Shown here piece after piece: positions 14,293 through 22,824 of a stretch of 47,073 nt of DNA. Under the pieces are notes generated by a model, which saw only the letters and a program-made list of their open reading frames with translations, ran no database searches and had not been told where the DNA came from. Position 1 is the stretch's first letter, and each line of letters starts with the position of its first letter. The translations under genes were made by a program, and so were the position numbers. Source of the stretch: Chitinophagales bacterium (GTDB lineage: Bacteria > Bacteroidota > Bacteroidia > Chitinophagales > Chitinophagaceae); NCBI GenBank assembly GCA_015654695.1, contig JAATGJ010000059.1, forward strand, positions 1 to 47,073, written 5' to 3'.

Positions 14293-14973
14293 TCACTCGC
14301 CCAAATACGGGTCTTTAATTTTTTTTGTTTGGTAATTGATGTTTGAAAATTTTACTTCACATTTATTACCTGTAGGTGATTGGGCTAAAAATCCAATTTT
14401 AAGGTCTTTTGTATTGTTAAATTGAAGATGCCGTACCAGGAACCATTTTTTATTGTCCACAGAGTAGTAAAGGGTAATTACATTATCTGCTTTCGCTATT
14501 TTATAAAACACTTTGTCGCTTTTTATTTCAACAGAATTACAATCATCCGAAATGTCTTTTGTAACAACGCTAACTACTCTTTTTGCCCCGGTATAATCTT
14601 TTTCAAAACAAAATTTAATCCAATTCAAACTGTCTTCTATTAAAACAATTGCCCCACCGTCCCATTTGTTTAAAAATGAATGCTGAATAGATGTTGAAAG
14701 AACAAAGTTATTGTCGGCTTTAAATAAAAGTTTGGGAGCATTGTCTGTATTATATGTTACGTTTGGATCTCTAAACATATCAGTTTTAGGCCCTGCCACA
14801 ATAGTTAAAATATCATTTTGAATACTATATTTCACCGGAGCATTGTCCCAGACAAGTGAATGGGGAATTGAACTGATTTTTAAAGAGTCTTTACCTTGAG
14901 CTATAGTTTGATGGTGAAGTCCAATAAAAAATAAAACCACTAGAAAATAAATTAGATAAAAATGTTTATTCAT
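14293..14973 (-). CDS. Secreted DUF1349 (concanavalin-like) protein
   Basis: I start it at MNKHFYLIYFLVVLFFIGLH (14973), which gives a signal peptide ending near IAQG; the open frame extends nine codons upstream. The body (226 residues) has DNAPVKYSIQNDILTIVAGPKTDMFRDP and the beta-sandwich segments WDGGAIVLIEDSLNWIKFCFE, VITLYYSVDNKKWFLVRHL and DLKIGFLAQSPTG. These are typical of the DUF1349/laminin-G-like family. It probably binds carbohydrate or acts at the surface; no catalytic residue can be assigned. Confidence 0.82.
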   Translation of the reverse strand: MNKHFYLIYFLVVLFFIGLHHQTIAQGKDSLKISSIPHSLVWDNAPVKYSIQNDILTIVAGPKTDMFRDPNVTYNTDNAPKLLFKADNNFVLSTSIQHSFLNKWDGGAIVLIEDSLNWIKFCFEKDYTGAKRVVSVVTKDISDDCNSVEIKSDKVFYKIAKADNVITLYYSVDNKKWFLVRHLQFNNTKDLKIGFLAQSPTGNKCEVKFSNINYQTKKIKDPYLGE

Positions 14974-15000
14974 TTTACAGTTATTAGGTAGTGTTGTCAT

Positions 15001-15231
15001 CCGTTGCCACCAAGGTCAGAGCTTGGCCGATGTGGCGATATTCCGTGTTGAGTCAGCCCGAACTGTTGCTGAGTAAAGATAATAAAGCTGAGAATATACC
15101 CTATAGCTTGGCTTTATTCATCAGTTGGATATGTCGCTGAGGAGCGATGTGAAGCTGAGAGTATATTCGTTAAGCCGCCATATACCTCTTGTTGGTTGAT
15201 GCTTTTTTACGCCCATAGACAAGAATTGACC
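15001..15231. other. Non-coding spacer with internal repeats
   Basis: No convincing gene lies here. It holds two copies of an AAGCTGAGA(A/G)TATA word (15085-15098 and 15152-15165), a TCGCT/AGCGA hairpin at 15134-15147, and the inverted pair AATAAAGC/GCTTTATT at 15081-15118. On the minus strand a GCTTAAC word follows the upstream gene. It may be a recombination spacer, but no known site is recognised. Confidence 0.5.
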
Positions 15232-15675
15232 TTACGGAGTTTTTGAGAAAATAAAGCACTTTTCTTCTACTTCCTTATCCCGGATAAGACATATTTGATT
15301 ATTTTGTTTGATTGCTCCTTTATAAGTTGTTTCTACAGACCCTTCCAATTTGATATCTTCAGATTCTTTATTGTTAAAATGAATAATAATATTCGATCCA
15401 TCAATTTTATATATTCCTTTTTGAGAAAATTTCTTGTCACGACCAAACCACTTAGATACGGATTGAGGATCATTTGAAGAAACCGATTGCAGATATACAC
15501 TTCCATCATCATAAAATCGCATGTATGTAAATATTTCAATATTAGCAGCGGGAACGCCCCCAGTTTTAGCTATGTATAGGCCGTCAAATAAAATAGTTGA
15601 TTTGGTTTCTGCCTGGGAATACGAACAAAAAGTTGTCGTGATTAGAAGTGTCACGAAGATTAATGTTTGTTTCAT
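15232..15675 (-). CDS. Small secreted protein, unknown function
   Basis: Starting at MKQTLIFVTLLITTTFCSYS (15675) gives a 147-residue protein with a signal peptide cleaved near SYSQA. The frame is open nine codons further upstream but without signal-like sequence. The mature part has a beta-rich pattern: ILFDGLYIAKTG, FTYMRFYDDGSVYLQS, and KGIYKIDGSNIIIHF. It resembles small lipocalin-like or stress-related secreted proteins of Bacteroidota that I cannot name. A TATTTTTG box lies at 15705-15712 on the same strand. Confidence 0.7.
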   Translation of the reverse strand: MKQTLIFVTLLITTTFCSYSQAETKSTILFDGLYIAKTGGVPAANIEIFTYMRFYDDGSVYLQSVSSNDPQSVSKWFGRDKKFSQKGIYKIDGSNIIIHFNNKESEDIKLEGSVETTYKGAIKQNNQICLIRDKEVEEKCFIFSKTP

Positions 15676-15824
15676 TGTGAGGTTTTTTAAAATAGCAGCC
15701 AAATCAAAAATAAGCGAAAGTTTGACCTGTTAGGTATTTCCTTTTTTGTCTATACCACTTATTGTCAATTAATGATCTGTATTGTTTGCTCTTAAAAACT
15801 TTCTTCAATACAACTGTCTCCTTC

Positions 15825-15858
15825 AAAAAAAATCCCACCTGCTTTCGCAAATGGGATT
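15825..15858 (-). terminator. Rho-independent terminator of the pfkA-pyk unit
   Basis: On the minus strand AATCCCA (15858-15852) pairs with TGGGATT (15837-15831) around a 14-base loop, followed directly by a run of eight T. It lies about 60 bases after the pyk stop. Confidence 0.8.
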
Positions 15859-15919
15859 AAAAATTTTGTAAAGGCTATTGGTATGAGATATAAAAATGAA
15901 CCGGTATATTACTGGTCTC

Positions 15920-17410
15920 CTAATCAAGTTTTGTGATCTTCAGTACATTCGTAGGCAGGTGCAGGTGTATGGGCGTACTTCCCGTACTTACCACAATGTC
16001 GCCGGTTTTTACAAACCCTCTTTCTTTCAGGATATTTATCTGGTCTGAAAAAATATCATCAAGACTGGTTTCTTCATCATAATAAAAAGCCCTGACACCC
16101 CAGCTAAGGCTTAGCTGGTTTACCAGTGATCTTTCTTTGGTGAAAATATATAAAGGAGATTTAGGACGATAACTGCTCAGTATAAAACCTGTGTAACCAC
16201 TTTGTGTCATACCCAGCAATCCATCAGCATTACAATCTTTGGCAAGGTTGCAGGCATTGTAACAGACAGCATCGCTGAGAAAAGAAGGGGAGTGGGCCTG
16301 TGGCTGCAATACTTCTTCCAGGTTATAACGATAATCTGTTTTTTCCACTTCTTCAATGATCTTGCACATGGTTTGCACTACCAGCACCGGGTGCTGACCG
16401 GTAGCTGTTTCGCCACTCAGCATTACGGCATCGGCGCCTTCCAGTACAGCATTGGCCACATCAGTGATCTCGCTACGGTTGGGTTTGATGCGGTCTATCA
16501 TGCTTTCCATCATCTGTGTAGCTACAATCACAGGCTTTGCACGATGGAGGCATTTGCGTATCAGTTGTTTTTGTATCAGCGGCACTTTTTCAATCGGCAG
16601 CTCTACACCCAAGTCGCCACGGGCTACCATGATACCGTCTGATTCTACAATGATATCCCTGATATTGACCAGGGCCTCCGGCTTTTCTATTTTAGCAATG
16701 ATCTTTGTTTTGCTTTTGTGTTTATTCAGGATGGCCCGCAGACCAGTGATGTCATCCACCTGGCGGACAAATGAAAGGGCTACCCAGTCCAGTTTTTGTT
16801 CAATGATGAAATCAAGATCAACCAGATCTTTTTCAGTTAGTGCCGGTAAAGATATTTTTGTATCAGGCAGGTTGATCCCTTTTTTAGAAGAGATAATCCC
16901 ACCGAGGGTTACTTCTACCTGTACATCATTATTGGGTAAAATTTTTGTTACCCTCACTTCCAGTTTACCATCATCTATCATAATGACATTACCGGGCTTT
17001 ACATCTTTGTGCAGGCCGGTGTAGGAAACATAGATCCTTTCCTTGGTGCCTACTAATTTTTCATTGGTGAAAGTGAGGATGTCTCCGGGTACAACAGGCA
17101 ATGAATTATTGATGATCTCACCCACCCGGAGCTTAGGCCCCTGCAGGTCGCCGAGTATAGCAATATTATAAGGTTCCGTTTTGTTGATTTTGCGGATATG
17201 CTCGATGATCTTCGCTTTGTCTTCGTGTGCACCATGCGAAAAGTTGAGACGAAAAACGTTGACGCCCGCCTGCACCAGTTCCAGCAATTTGTCGTACGTG
17301 TCACATGCGGGTCCAACTGTTGCTACAATTTTAGTGCGATGGTTGGTATGCAGTAAGCCTGCTTTCTTATCCATCTCTTTGTGAAAATACTTTTCTGCGT
17401 TTTTTGGCAT
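15920..17410 (-). CDS. pyk: Pyruvate kinase
   Basis: The last glycolytic step: phosphoenolpyruvate plus ADP to pyruvate plus ATP, cytoplasmic. The protein is 496 residues with the motifs HRTKIVATVGPA, FRLNFSHGAHEDK, GDLQGPKLRVGEI, the catalytic segment IIAKIEKPEAL, GIMVARGDLGVELP, and VANAVLEGADAVMLSGETA. The C-terminal domain ends normally. The first 22 residues (MPKNAEKYFHKEMDKKAGLLHT) extend beyond the common start; no better start exists downstream. It is co-directional with pfkA, 103 bases apart, and is closed by a T-run terminator, so the two probably form a glycolytic operon. Confidence 0.96.
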   Translation of the reverse strand: MPKNAEKYFHKEMDKKAGLLHTNHRTKIVATVGPACDTYDKLLELVQAGVNVFRLNFSHGAHEDKAKIIEHIRKINKTEPYNIAILGDLQGPKLRVGEIINNSLPVVPGDILTFTNEKLVGTKERIYVSYTGLHKDVKPGNVIMIDDGKLEVRVTKILPNNDVQVEVTLGGIISSKKGINLPDTKISLPALTEKDLVDLDFIIEQKLDWVALSFVRQVDDITGLRAILNKHKSKTKIIAKIEKPEALVNIRDIIVESDGIMVARGDLGVELPIEKVPLIQKQLIRKCLHRAKPVIVATQMMESMIDRIKPNRSEITDVANAVLEGADAVMLSGETATGQHPVLVVQTMCKIIEEVEKTDYRYNLEEVLQPQAHSPSFLSDAVCYNACNLAKDCNADGLLGMTQSGYTGFILSSYRPKSPLYIFTKERSLVNQLSLSWGVRAFYYDEETSLDDIFSDQINILKERGFVKTGDIVVSTGSTPIHLHLPTNVLKITKLD

Positions 17411-17513
17411 AGTGTGAATGTTAGGTAGTGGTTATTGGATACCGGGTGCAAGATACCGGATGCTGGAGTATTTTCTCATTCCTTATTTTTCATTTCTGGT
17501 TTCTTCTTCTTAC

Positions 17514-18497
17514 TTAAGAGGCCAGTATTTTTACGATCTTCATCCATTCTTCGCTGATCCCGCCTTTATTCTTTACGGCTTTTTCTAGGGGAATATAGTG
17601 CATCTTGTTGTTAAGGATACCTACAAATACATTATGTTTCCCTTCCATCAGGCATTCTACGGCATGATAGCCCATCCGGCTTGCGATCAGCCTGTCTATC
17701 CCGGTAGGAGACCCGCCCCGTTGTATATGTCCGAGTATCGCTACCCGTATTTCCGCATTCGGAAGATTTTCCTTTAATACTTTTTGCACTTCATTGGCGC
17801 CGCCAAATTCATCACCCTCTGCTACCACGATCAGGTTAACCAACTTTTTACGTTTTTCTTTTTCCTGCAATGATTCGATAATGTCCTTAATATTTGTTTT
17901 TCTCTCGGGTATCAATATGTTTTCGGCGCCTGTCGCAATGCCACTATGCAGGGCTATATATCCTGCATCACGACCCATTACTTCAATAATGAAGATACGG
18001 TCATGCGCATCCATGGTATCCCTTATCTTGTCTATTGCTTCGATAGCCGTATTGACCGCTGTATCAAACCCGATAGTATAGTCGCTGCCGTGAATGTCTT
18101 TATCAATAGTGCCGGCAATTCCGATACAGGGCATATCAAACTCCTTGCTGAATTTGACAGCGCCGCGGAAAGACCCATCGCCGCCAATGATCACAAGGCC
18201 ATCAATACCTTGCTTTTTCAGGTTGTCGTAAGCTTTTTTACGGCCGGGGGCTTCGTAGAATTCTTTGCACCTTGCCGTTTTAAGAATGGTGCCGCCCCGC
18301 TGGATAATGTTGGCTACAGAGCGGCCTTCCATTTTAAAAATATCCTCTTCGATCATGCCCTGGTAGCCTCTCATGATACCAAATACTTCGAGACCATGGT
18401 AAAGGCCAGTACGGACGACAGCTCTGATAGCGGCATTCATCCCTGGGGCATCGCCTCCAGACGTAAGAACTCCGATCCGGGAAACTTTTTTTGTCAT
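17514..18497 (-). CDS. pfkA: ATP-dependent 6-phosphofructokinase
   Basis: Phosphorylates fructose 6-phosphate to the 1,6-bisphosphate. The protein has 327 residues with GVLTSGGDAPGMNAAIR (9-25), the ATP-type GGDGS loop (105-109), MGRDAGYIALHSG, and ILGHIQRGGSPT. The Gly in GGDGS and Gly129 of the catalytic loop point to ATP rather than pyrophosphate as donor. The catalytic loop reads GTIDKDI (129-135) where most bacterial enzymes have GTIDNDI; both Asp residues are kept, so activity is expected. It is the upstream gene of the pfkA-pyk pair. Confidence 0.95.
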   Translation of the reverse strand: MTKKVSRIGVLTSGGDAPGMNAAIRAVVRTGLYHGLEVFGIMRGYQGMIEEDIFKMEGRSVANIIQRGGTILKTARCKEFYEAPGRKKAYDNLKKQGIDGLVIIGGDGSFRGAVKFSKEFDMPCIGIAGTIDKDIHGSDYTIGFDTAVNTAIEAIDKIRDTMDAHDRIFIIEVMGRDAGYIALHSGIATGAENILIPERKTNIKDIIESLQEKEKRKKLVNLIVVAEGDEFGGANEVQKVLKENLPNAEIRVAILGHIQRGGSPTGIDRLIASRMGYHAVECLMEGKHNVFVGILNNKMHYIPLEKAVKNKGGISEEWMKIVKILAS

Positions 18498-18661
18498 TAA
18501 TAATGCTATAACTGATTAAGAAAAAATCTTAAGGCATGAAGCAATCATCAGAACAGAACCTAAGTTCCAAAAATAAGATTTTTGTTTTTGATTGCGTGTT
18601 TTGTATCGTACATAATATCGCTGAATTCATACGAATAAGTGTTAGGATGCGGATTATTTGT

Positions 18662-18702
18662 AAAAAATACCCTCCATCACGTACAAAAAACGGGTATTTT
18701 TT
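18662..18702. promoter_or_regulatory. 11-bp inverted repeat upstream of a secreted-protein gene
   Basis: AAAAAATACCC (18662-18672) and GGGTATTTTTT (18692-18702) are exact reverse complements with a 19-base loop. They lie 27 bases before the ATG at 18730 and between divergent pfkA and the secreted-protein gene. The T-run could terminate transcription arriving from the left, but no gene points that way, so an operator or leader role is as likely. Confidence 0.5.
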
Positions 18703-18729
18703 ATCGTTTATTGGTATATATTTCTTTTT

Positions 18730-19467
18730 ATGAATAGATCACTATTACTGCTTTGCATCTTTTTCTCTGCAAAATGTTTTGCCCAGGCTGATACGGCCAA
18801 ATGGGTGAGAGCTTTTCCGGTTACGGGTTATATGGTGGATGTCAGCGATAGTATAAAACTGGTGCAGGTACAACTACCGGATGGAGTGACTATACCTGAA
18901 AAACAGGCGGGTGTGCTAAGAGGGATTTACCGGGATACACGTGCCGATACTATAGTCATAGGTACGGGAAGGTGTAACCTTATAAAGGGGAACTACTATT
19001 ATTTTACTGTTAATTATAAACAGAGCGGGAGGCAGCCCAGGGAAGGTGACCTGCTTTTTACATTTGTTAAGCCTGCACCAGTGTACCGGGGCCAGGTCAT
19101 AAAACTGGGGGCTTATTATATTGGCTTGCAAAACGTGTACGAGGACCCTTTCTATGACAGGCACACAATTTTTTCGCACTGGGGAAAAAGTGAAGAGGCT
19201 TCTGTTATTGATTCAATGGTGGCTGATATTCATTTTACCGGTAATTATTTTTTGGAAAATAACCCCGGGATGAATGTAAAGATCAAAGGCGGCAGGTATG
19301 ATGGTAAGATGGTGCTAAACATCATGGTGATCGCAACAAAGAAAGATGTAATTGACTTTTTAGATTACATCATCGCAAGACCGAATCTTTATGCAGGCAG
19401 GGAATGGAAAGTGTCTGAAATATTTGCTACCTGGGTATCGGAAGGCGCGCCAACTGTTATAAGGTAA
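18730..19467 (+). CDS. Secreted protein, unknown function
   Basis: The 245-residue protein starts with a signal peptide (MNRSLLLLCIFFSAKCFAQ, cleavage after CFAQ). The mature region has DGVTIPEKQAGVLRGIYRDTRADT, a YYYFTVNYKQSG strand and FVKPAPVYRGQVIKLGAYYIGLQNVYEDPFYDRHTI. I do not recognise a catalytic motif or a named domain. It is a single gene, divergent from pfkA, and follows an 11-bp inverted repeat. Confidence 0.75.
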   Translation: MNRSLLLLCIFFSAKCFAQADTAKWVRAFPVTGYMVDVSDSIKLVQVQLPDGVTIPEKQAGVLRGIYRDTRADTIVIGTGRCNLIKGNYYYFTVNYKQSGRQPREGDLLFTFVKPAPVYRGQVIKLGAYYIGLQNVYEDPFYDRHTIFSHWGKSEEASVIDSMVADIHFTGNYFLENNPGMNVKIKGGRYDGKMVLNIMVIATKKDVIDFLDYIIARPNLYAGREWKVSEIFATWVSEGAPTVIR

Positions 19468-19566
19468 CAGTAAAACTGATACGACTATGAATCTTCAGAT
19501 TTTTTAGCTAAGCTCCTTTGAAAGCAGTATTTTTCTATTTACCCGTAAAATATAAAAGTATGCATT

Positions 19567-19982
19567 ATGGGAGTAACAAAGAAATACCTGAATGAACTGA
19601 CGTATAAAGTGATCGGTTGTGCTATCGAAGTTCATAAACAATTAGGGCCTGGTTTATTGGAAAGCGTGTATGAAAAATGCTTTGTAAAAGAGTTAGAACT
19701 AAAAGGACTTCGCTATCAAAGGCAATTTTGGGTGCCATTAGAATACAAGGGGTTACAAATAGATACGGAATTAAGGTTGGATGTACTGGTAGAGGATATC
19801 TTATGTGTGGAATTGAAATCAGTGGTGGACTATTGCCGATCCATGATTCAATCCTGCTTACCTATATGCCAATGCTGCAAAAACCAAAAGGAATTCTGAT
19901 AAATTTTAATTGTGTCAATATTTTTAAAGAAGGCCAGAAGACACTGGTTAATAATTTGTTCGCTGCACTGCCGGATGAATAA
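19567..19982 (+). pseudogene. GxxExxY protein gene, frameshifted
   Basis: From the ATG at 19567 the frame gives NELTYKVIGCAIEVHKQLGPGLLESVYEKCF with the family motif GLLESVY, then DTELRLDVLVEDILCVELKSV. After this the product leaves the family pattern and stops at 19899. The expected continuation, LLPIHDSILLTYMPMLQKPKG and INFNCVNIFKEGQKTL, is present in another frame and ends at 19982. A single-base indel near 19830 explains it. The family has a PD-(D/E)XK-like nuclease fold and unknown role. The truncated frame loses the conserved C-terminal third, so it is probably inactive, unless the indel is a sequencing error. Confidence 0.88.
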
Positions 19983-19998
19983 TATCAGGAATAGTTGA

Positions 19999-20145
19999 AA
20001 CACATAGGCACATAAGAAACATAGAAATACACACATAGGTTTGCTATGTTTAATCTTGTATTTTTGGCAGCAATCTTAGCGAAAAATAAGAAGGAGGAAA
20101 TCCTGGAGGTGTGAAATCCTATGTGTCTATGTTTCTATTGTGGTA
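19999..20145. repeat. Degenerate inverted repeat built of CACATAG/GAAACATAG words
   Basis: The left arm (about 20001-20039) has CACATAGGCACATAAGAAAC and ACATAGAAAT words. The right arm (about 20117-20140) has CCTATGTGTCTATGTTTC, their reverse complement. The gap between the GxxExxY remnant and the RmlD-like gene (19983-20281) otherwise holds no gene. Confidence 0.75.
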
Positions 20146-20281
20146 AAAGAAAAAAAGAATTTGCTATCTCTTATTGTTAACGATTTTTTAGACTTGAATG
20201 GGAAGCCTGAGCATGAAAAGTATTTCGTGTAAAGATGTTTATTTTGTTTGAACCTGTCAGCATTTATATTAATGTAGCAAA

Positions 20282-21169
20282 ATGAAGATACTGATTACCG
20301 GCGTCAATGGCTTTCTTGGATATTATCTTACCGAACAACTATTGGCAAAACAACATACCGTCATTGCAACGGGCAAAGGTGAGTGCCGTCTTCCTTTCGC
20401 GCAGCAGGATAATTTTATTTACAGCAGTATGGATTTTACTGATCCGTTCAATGTGCATGACGTGTTTGAAAAACATGCGCCTGGAGTAGTGATACACGCC
20501 GGCGCTATGAGCAAGCCCGATGATTGCGAGCAAAACCAATGGCAGGCATATATAACCAATGTGGAAGCAACAGTGACCATGCTGTTAAATGCGGAAGAAC
20601 ATAAAAGCTTTTTCGTATTTATTTCCACTGATTTCATTTTTGACGGGGAAAGGGGTATGTATAAAGAAGAGGATGAACCCGGACCTGTAAACTTTTATGG
20701 CAAAACAAAGTTAGAAGCGGAAGATGCGGTGAAAGAATATGAACAGGGCTGGGCTATTGTGCGCACGGTACTTGTGTATGGTAAACCACAAATGGGTAAG
20801 GCGAATATCTTAACCGTTGTAAAAGAAAAGCTGGAAAAGGGTGAAACGTATAATGTAGTGGATGACCAGTCACGAACGCCTACTTATGTAGAAGACCTTG
20901 CTGCCGGGATAATAGCTGTAATAGAAAAAAAAGCAAAGGGCGTTTATCATATATCAGGTGAGGATATACTCACTCCCTACCAGATGGCTTGCAAAGCAGC
21001 TGTTCATCTTGGTTTGGATCAATCACTGATCAAAAAAGCTACGGCTGCTGATTTTTCTCAACCGGCTAAGCGGCCTGCCCGAACAGGATTTGCTATTGAT
21101 AAAGCAAAGAGAGATTTAGGCTATACCCCCCTATCTTTTGAAGAAGGTTTGAAAAAGACTTTTGAATAG
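20282..21169 (+). CDS. RmlD-like SDR protein (dTDP-4-dehydrorhamnose reductase family)
   Basis: The 295-residue extended short-chain dehydrogenase has the NAD(P)-binding GVNGFLG (7-13), the substrate-region STDFIFDG (115-122), and the catalytic Tyr139-Lys143 in YGKTK. The C-terminal half includes DDQSRTPTYVEDLA and GVYHISGEDILTPYQMA, as in RmlD. The family reduces dTDP-4-keto-6-deoxyhexose to dTDP-L-rhamnose. Because no rfbABC genes are nearby, a different nucleotide-sugar or unrelated keto substrate is possible. It is convergent with the DUF1684 gene, with 10 bases between stops. Confidence 0.85.
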   Translation: MKILITGVNGFLGYYLTEQLLAKQHTVIATGKGECRLPFAQQDNFIYSSMDFTDPFNVHDVFEKHAPGVVIHAGAMSKPDDCEQNQWQAYITNVEATVTMLLNAEEHKSFFVFISTDFIFDGERGMYKEEDEPGPVNFYGKTKLEAEDAVKEYEQGWAIVRTVLVYGKPQMGKANILTVVKEKLEKGETYNVVDDQSRTPTYVEDLAAGIIAVIEKKAKGVYHISGEDILTPYQMACKAAVHLGLDQSLIKKATAADFSQPAKRPARTGFAIDKAKRDLGYTPLSFEEGLKKTFE

Positions 21170-21179
21170 ATACCCGGCA

Positions 21180-21773
21180 TTAATGCTTGCCGTAATTCTT
21201 CTCTCCGGCAAGGATAGCAACAGTTAAATTATTTTCTTTCGGCGGTATGGGACAATTGTACTTCCCGCTTATATAGGCACAGTAAGGATTGTAGGCTTTA
21301 TTAAAATCAATCACCACTTTATCGCCAATGATATCATTAAAAGTAAGATCTATGTATCTTCCCGCTGTATAGGTCTCTTCCCCGGTAGTAAGATCAGTGA
21401 AAGGGAGAAATAATTGTTCCCTGTATTCTTCCACTGTCATCAATTGTTGAGACTGGTAGAGGCTGAGTTTAACAGCCGTATCATGAATAGTGAAATAAAT
21501 AGTTCCATACACCCGGAAAACTTTTTTCATCGTACCCGATGTTTCCATACTGAACCAGCTCCCGTTTTTTACTCTTTCAAACCGTGCAATGACCCTGTAG
21601 TTTTTATTGATGGGGAAAAAATGTAGTTGCTTTTTATCATCGCCCGTTACCACTTCGTGTTTTTCAATATACCCGTTGATAAAGGCCTGTAAAGAGTCAG
21701 TGTAAGTCTGCTGTGCGCTGCCAACAGAAGCAACTAATAGTAGTAAGGCTATAAAGAATTTTGTTTTTGTCAT
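21180..21773 (-). CDS. DUF1684 secreted protein
   Basis: The 197-residue protein has a signal peptide (MTKTKFFIALLLLVASVGSAQQ). The C-terminal motif FNKAYNPYCAYISGKYNCPIPPKENNLTVAI identifies DUF1684, whose strongly conserved Asn-Pro-Tyr-Cys and Cys-Pro-x-Pro-Pro residues suggest a binding or catalytic site. The earlier FTDLTTGEETYTAGRYIDL strand also fits. Function is unknown. It is downstream of ctlX on the same strand with 22 bases between, and could be co-transcribed with it. Confidence 0.9.
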   Translation of the reverse strand: MTKTKFFIALLLLVASVGSAQQTYTDSLQAFINGYIEKHEVVTGDDKKQLHFFPINKNYRVIARFERVKNGSWFSMETSGTMKKVFRVYGTIYFTIHDTAVKLSLYQSQQLMTVEEYREQLFLPFTDLTTGEETYTAGRYIDLTFNDIIGDKVVIDFNKAYNPYCAYISGKYNCPIPPKENNLTVAILAGEKNYGKH

Positions 21774-21795
21774 GATGTAAAAGTAAAACAGAAAA

Positions 21796-22710
21796 TTATT
21801 CCAAAACCGGCAAATGCACTTCCGCCATCATACACCTGGCGCTGCCGCCACCATTGGTCTCGATAGTTGTTAAAGAAGAATGGATGATCTTATTAAAAGA
21901 TACCAGCTTTTTCTTTTGCTCATCCGTCAGCGATTCAAAAGCCTGTGTTGACATCACCAGTAATTTATCACCCTGTTTATTTTCTACTTGTAACATATTA
22001 CCTGCAAAATGATTCATCTGGTGCAAATTAATAGCAATGATCTCTTTCCCGGTTTGTTGTATGGTAGTTTTTAGTTTTTCGTTTTCCTCTTTGTTTTTTA
22101 CAGAGTCAAGGCAAATGACAATGTATTTATCCCCTACACACATCATCACATTGGTATGATAGATATCCTGCCCGTTTCCATCTGTTGCATGAAACAAAGA
22201 AGCCGTATATCCCATCTGGTTACAAAAATCTGCCAGCACTGTTTCATTCGTTCTTGGAGAAAGACAGGCGTACGCGATCTTATTCTCCCTGTCCAGCACC
22301 ATACTTCCCGTTCCTTCCAGGAAAATATTTTCTTTTTCGTACCGGCTCAGGTCAATTTTTTTTTCAATCAAAAATTTTTTTCCGATAGTATCCAGCACAT
22401 GCTGTTTTCTTTCCGCCCGCCTGTTGACGGCATACATGGGATACAATAAAATACTGCCATCATCATGAAAAGAAACCCAGTTGTTGGGAAAAACAGAATC
22501 AGGCGTATGCGGTTCGTTAGTGTCTTCTACTACTGTTACGTCAATACCGTTTTGCCTTAGCACATTTACAAACGCGTCAAACTCATCCACGGCTTTGGCC
22601 TGTATATTGTCATCACTGCCTTTTACCTGGAAAGCATTGTTTACCGCTGTTTCGGCATTGTAGCCAAAATTCACCGGGCGTATCATCAGTATATGTGAAG
22701 TTGTTTGCAT
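21796..22710 (-). CDS. ctlX: CtlX, citrulline-utilisation hydrolase (amidinotransferase fold)
   Basis: The 304-residue guanidine-group-modifying enzyme has MIRPVNFGYNAETAVNNAFQ at the N-terminus, PDSVFPNNWVSFH for substrate carboxylate binding, FLEGTGSMVLDR, the catalytic His region DIYHTNVMMCVGD, and the nucleophilic Cys293 in NGGGSARCMMAE. CtlX members are linked to citrulline or related ureido substrates. It lies just downstream of an arginine-deiminase-like gene on the same strand, a functional pairing in which the first would make citrulline from arginine and CtlX would process it further. The gap between them holds an inverted repeat. Confidence 0.88.
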   Translation of the reverse strand: MQTTSHILMIRPVNFGYNAETAVNNAFQVKGSDDNIQAKAVDEFDAFVNVLRQNGIDVTVVEDTNEPHTPDSVFPNNWVSFHDDGSILLYPMYAVNRRAERKQHVLDTIGKKFLIEKKIDLSRYEKENIFLEGTGSMVLDRENKIAYACLSPRTNETVLADFCNQMGYTASLFHATDGNGQDIYHTNVMMCVGDKYIVICLDSVKNKEENEKLKTTIQQTGKEIIAINLHQMNHFAGNMLQVENKQGDKLLVMSTQAFESLTDEQKKKLVSFNKIIHSSLTTIETNGGGSARCMMAEVHLPVLE

Positions 22711-22725
22711 AAAAAATCAGGGATA

Positions 22726-22812
22726 GAAGTCGGAAGTCTGAGGTCAGAGGTTGGAAAGAGTCGTTACCATTCAAAAGTCTTTCCGAATTAAGGATTTCGT
22801 ACTTCCGACTTC
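22726..22812. repeat. Inverted repeat of GAAGTCGGAAGT type
   Basis: GAAGTCGGAAGT (22726-22737) is exactly complementary to ACTTCCGACTTC (22801-22812). Each arm extends with further related words (CTGAGGTCAG; CGTACTTCCGG). It fills the space between the arginine-deiminase-like gene and ctlX. Confidence 0.85.
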
Positions 22813-22824
22813 GTACTTCCGGCC

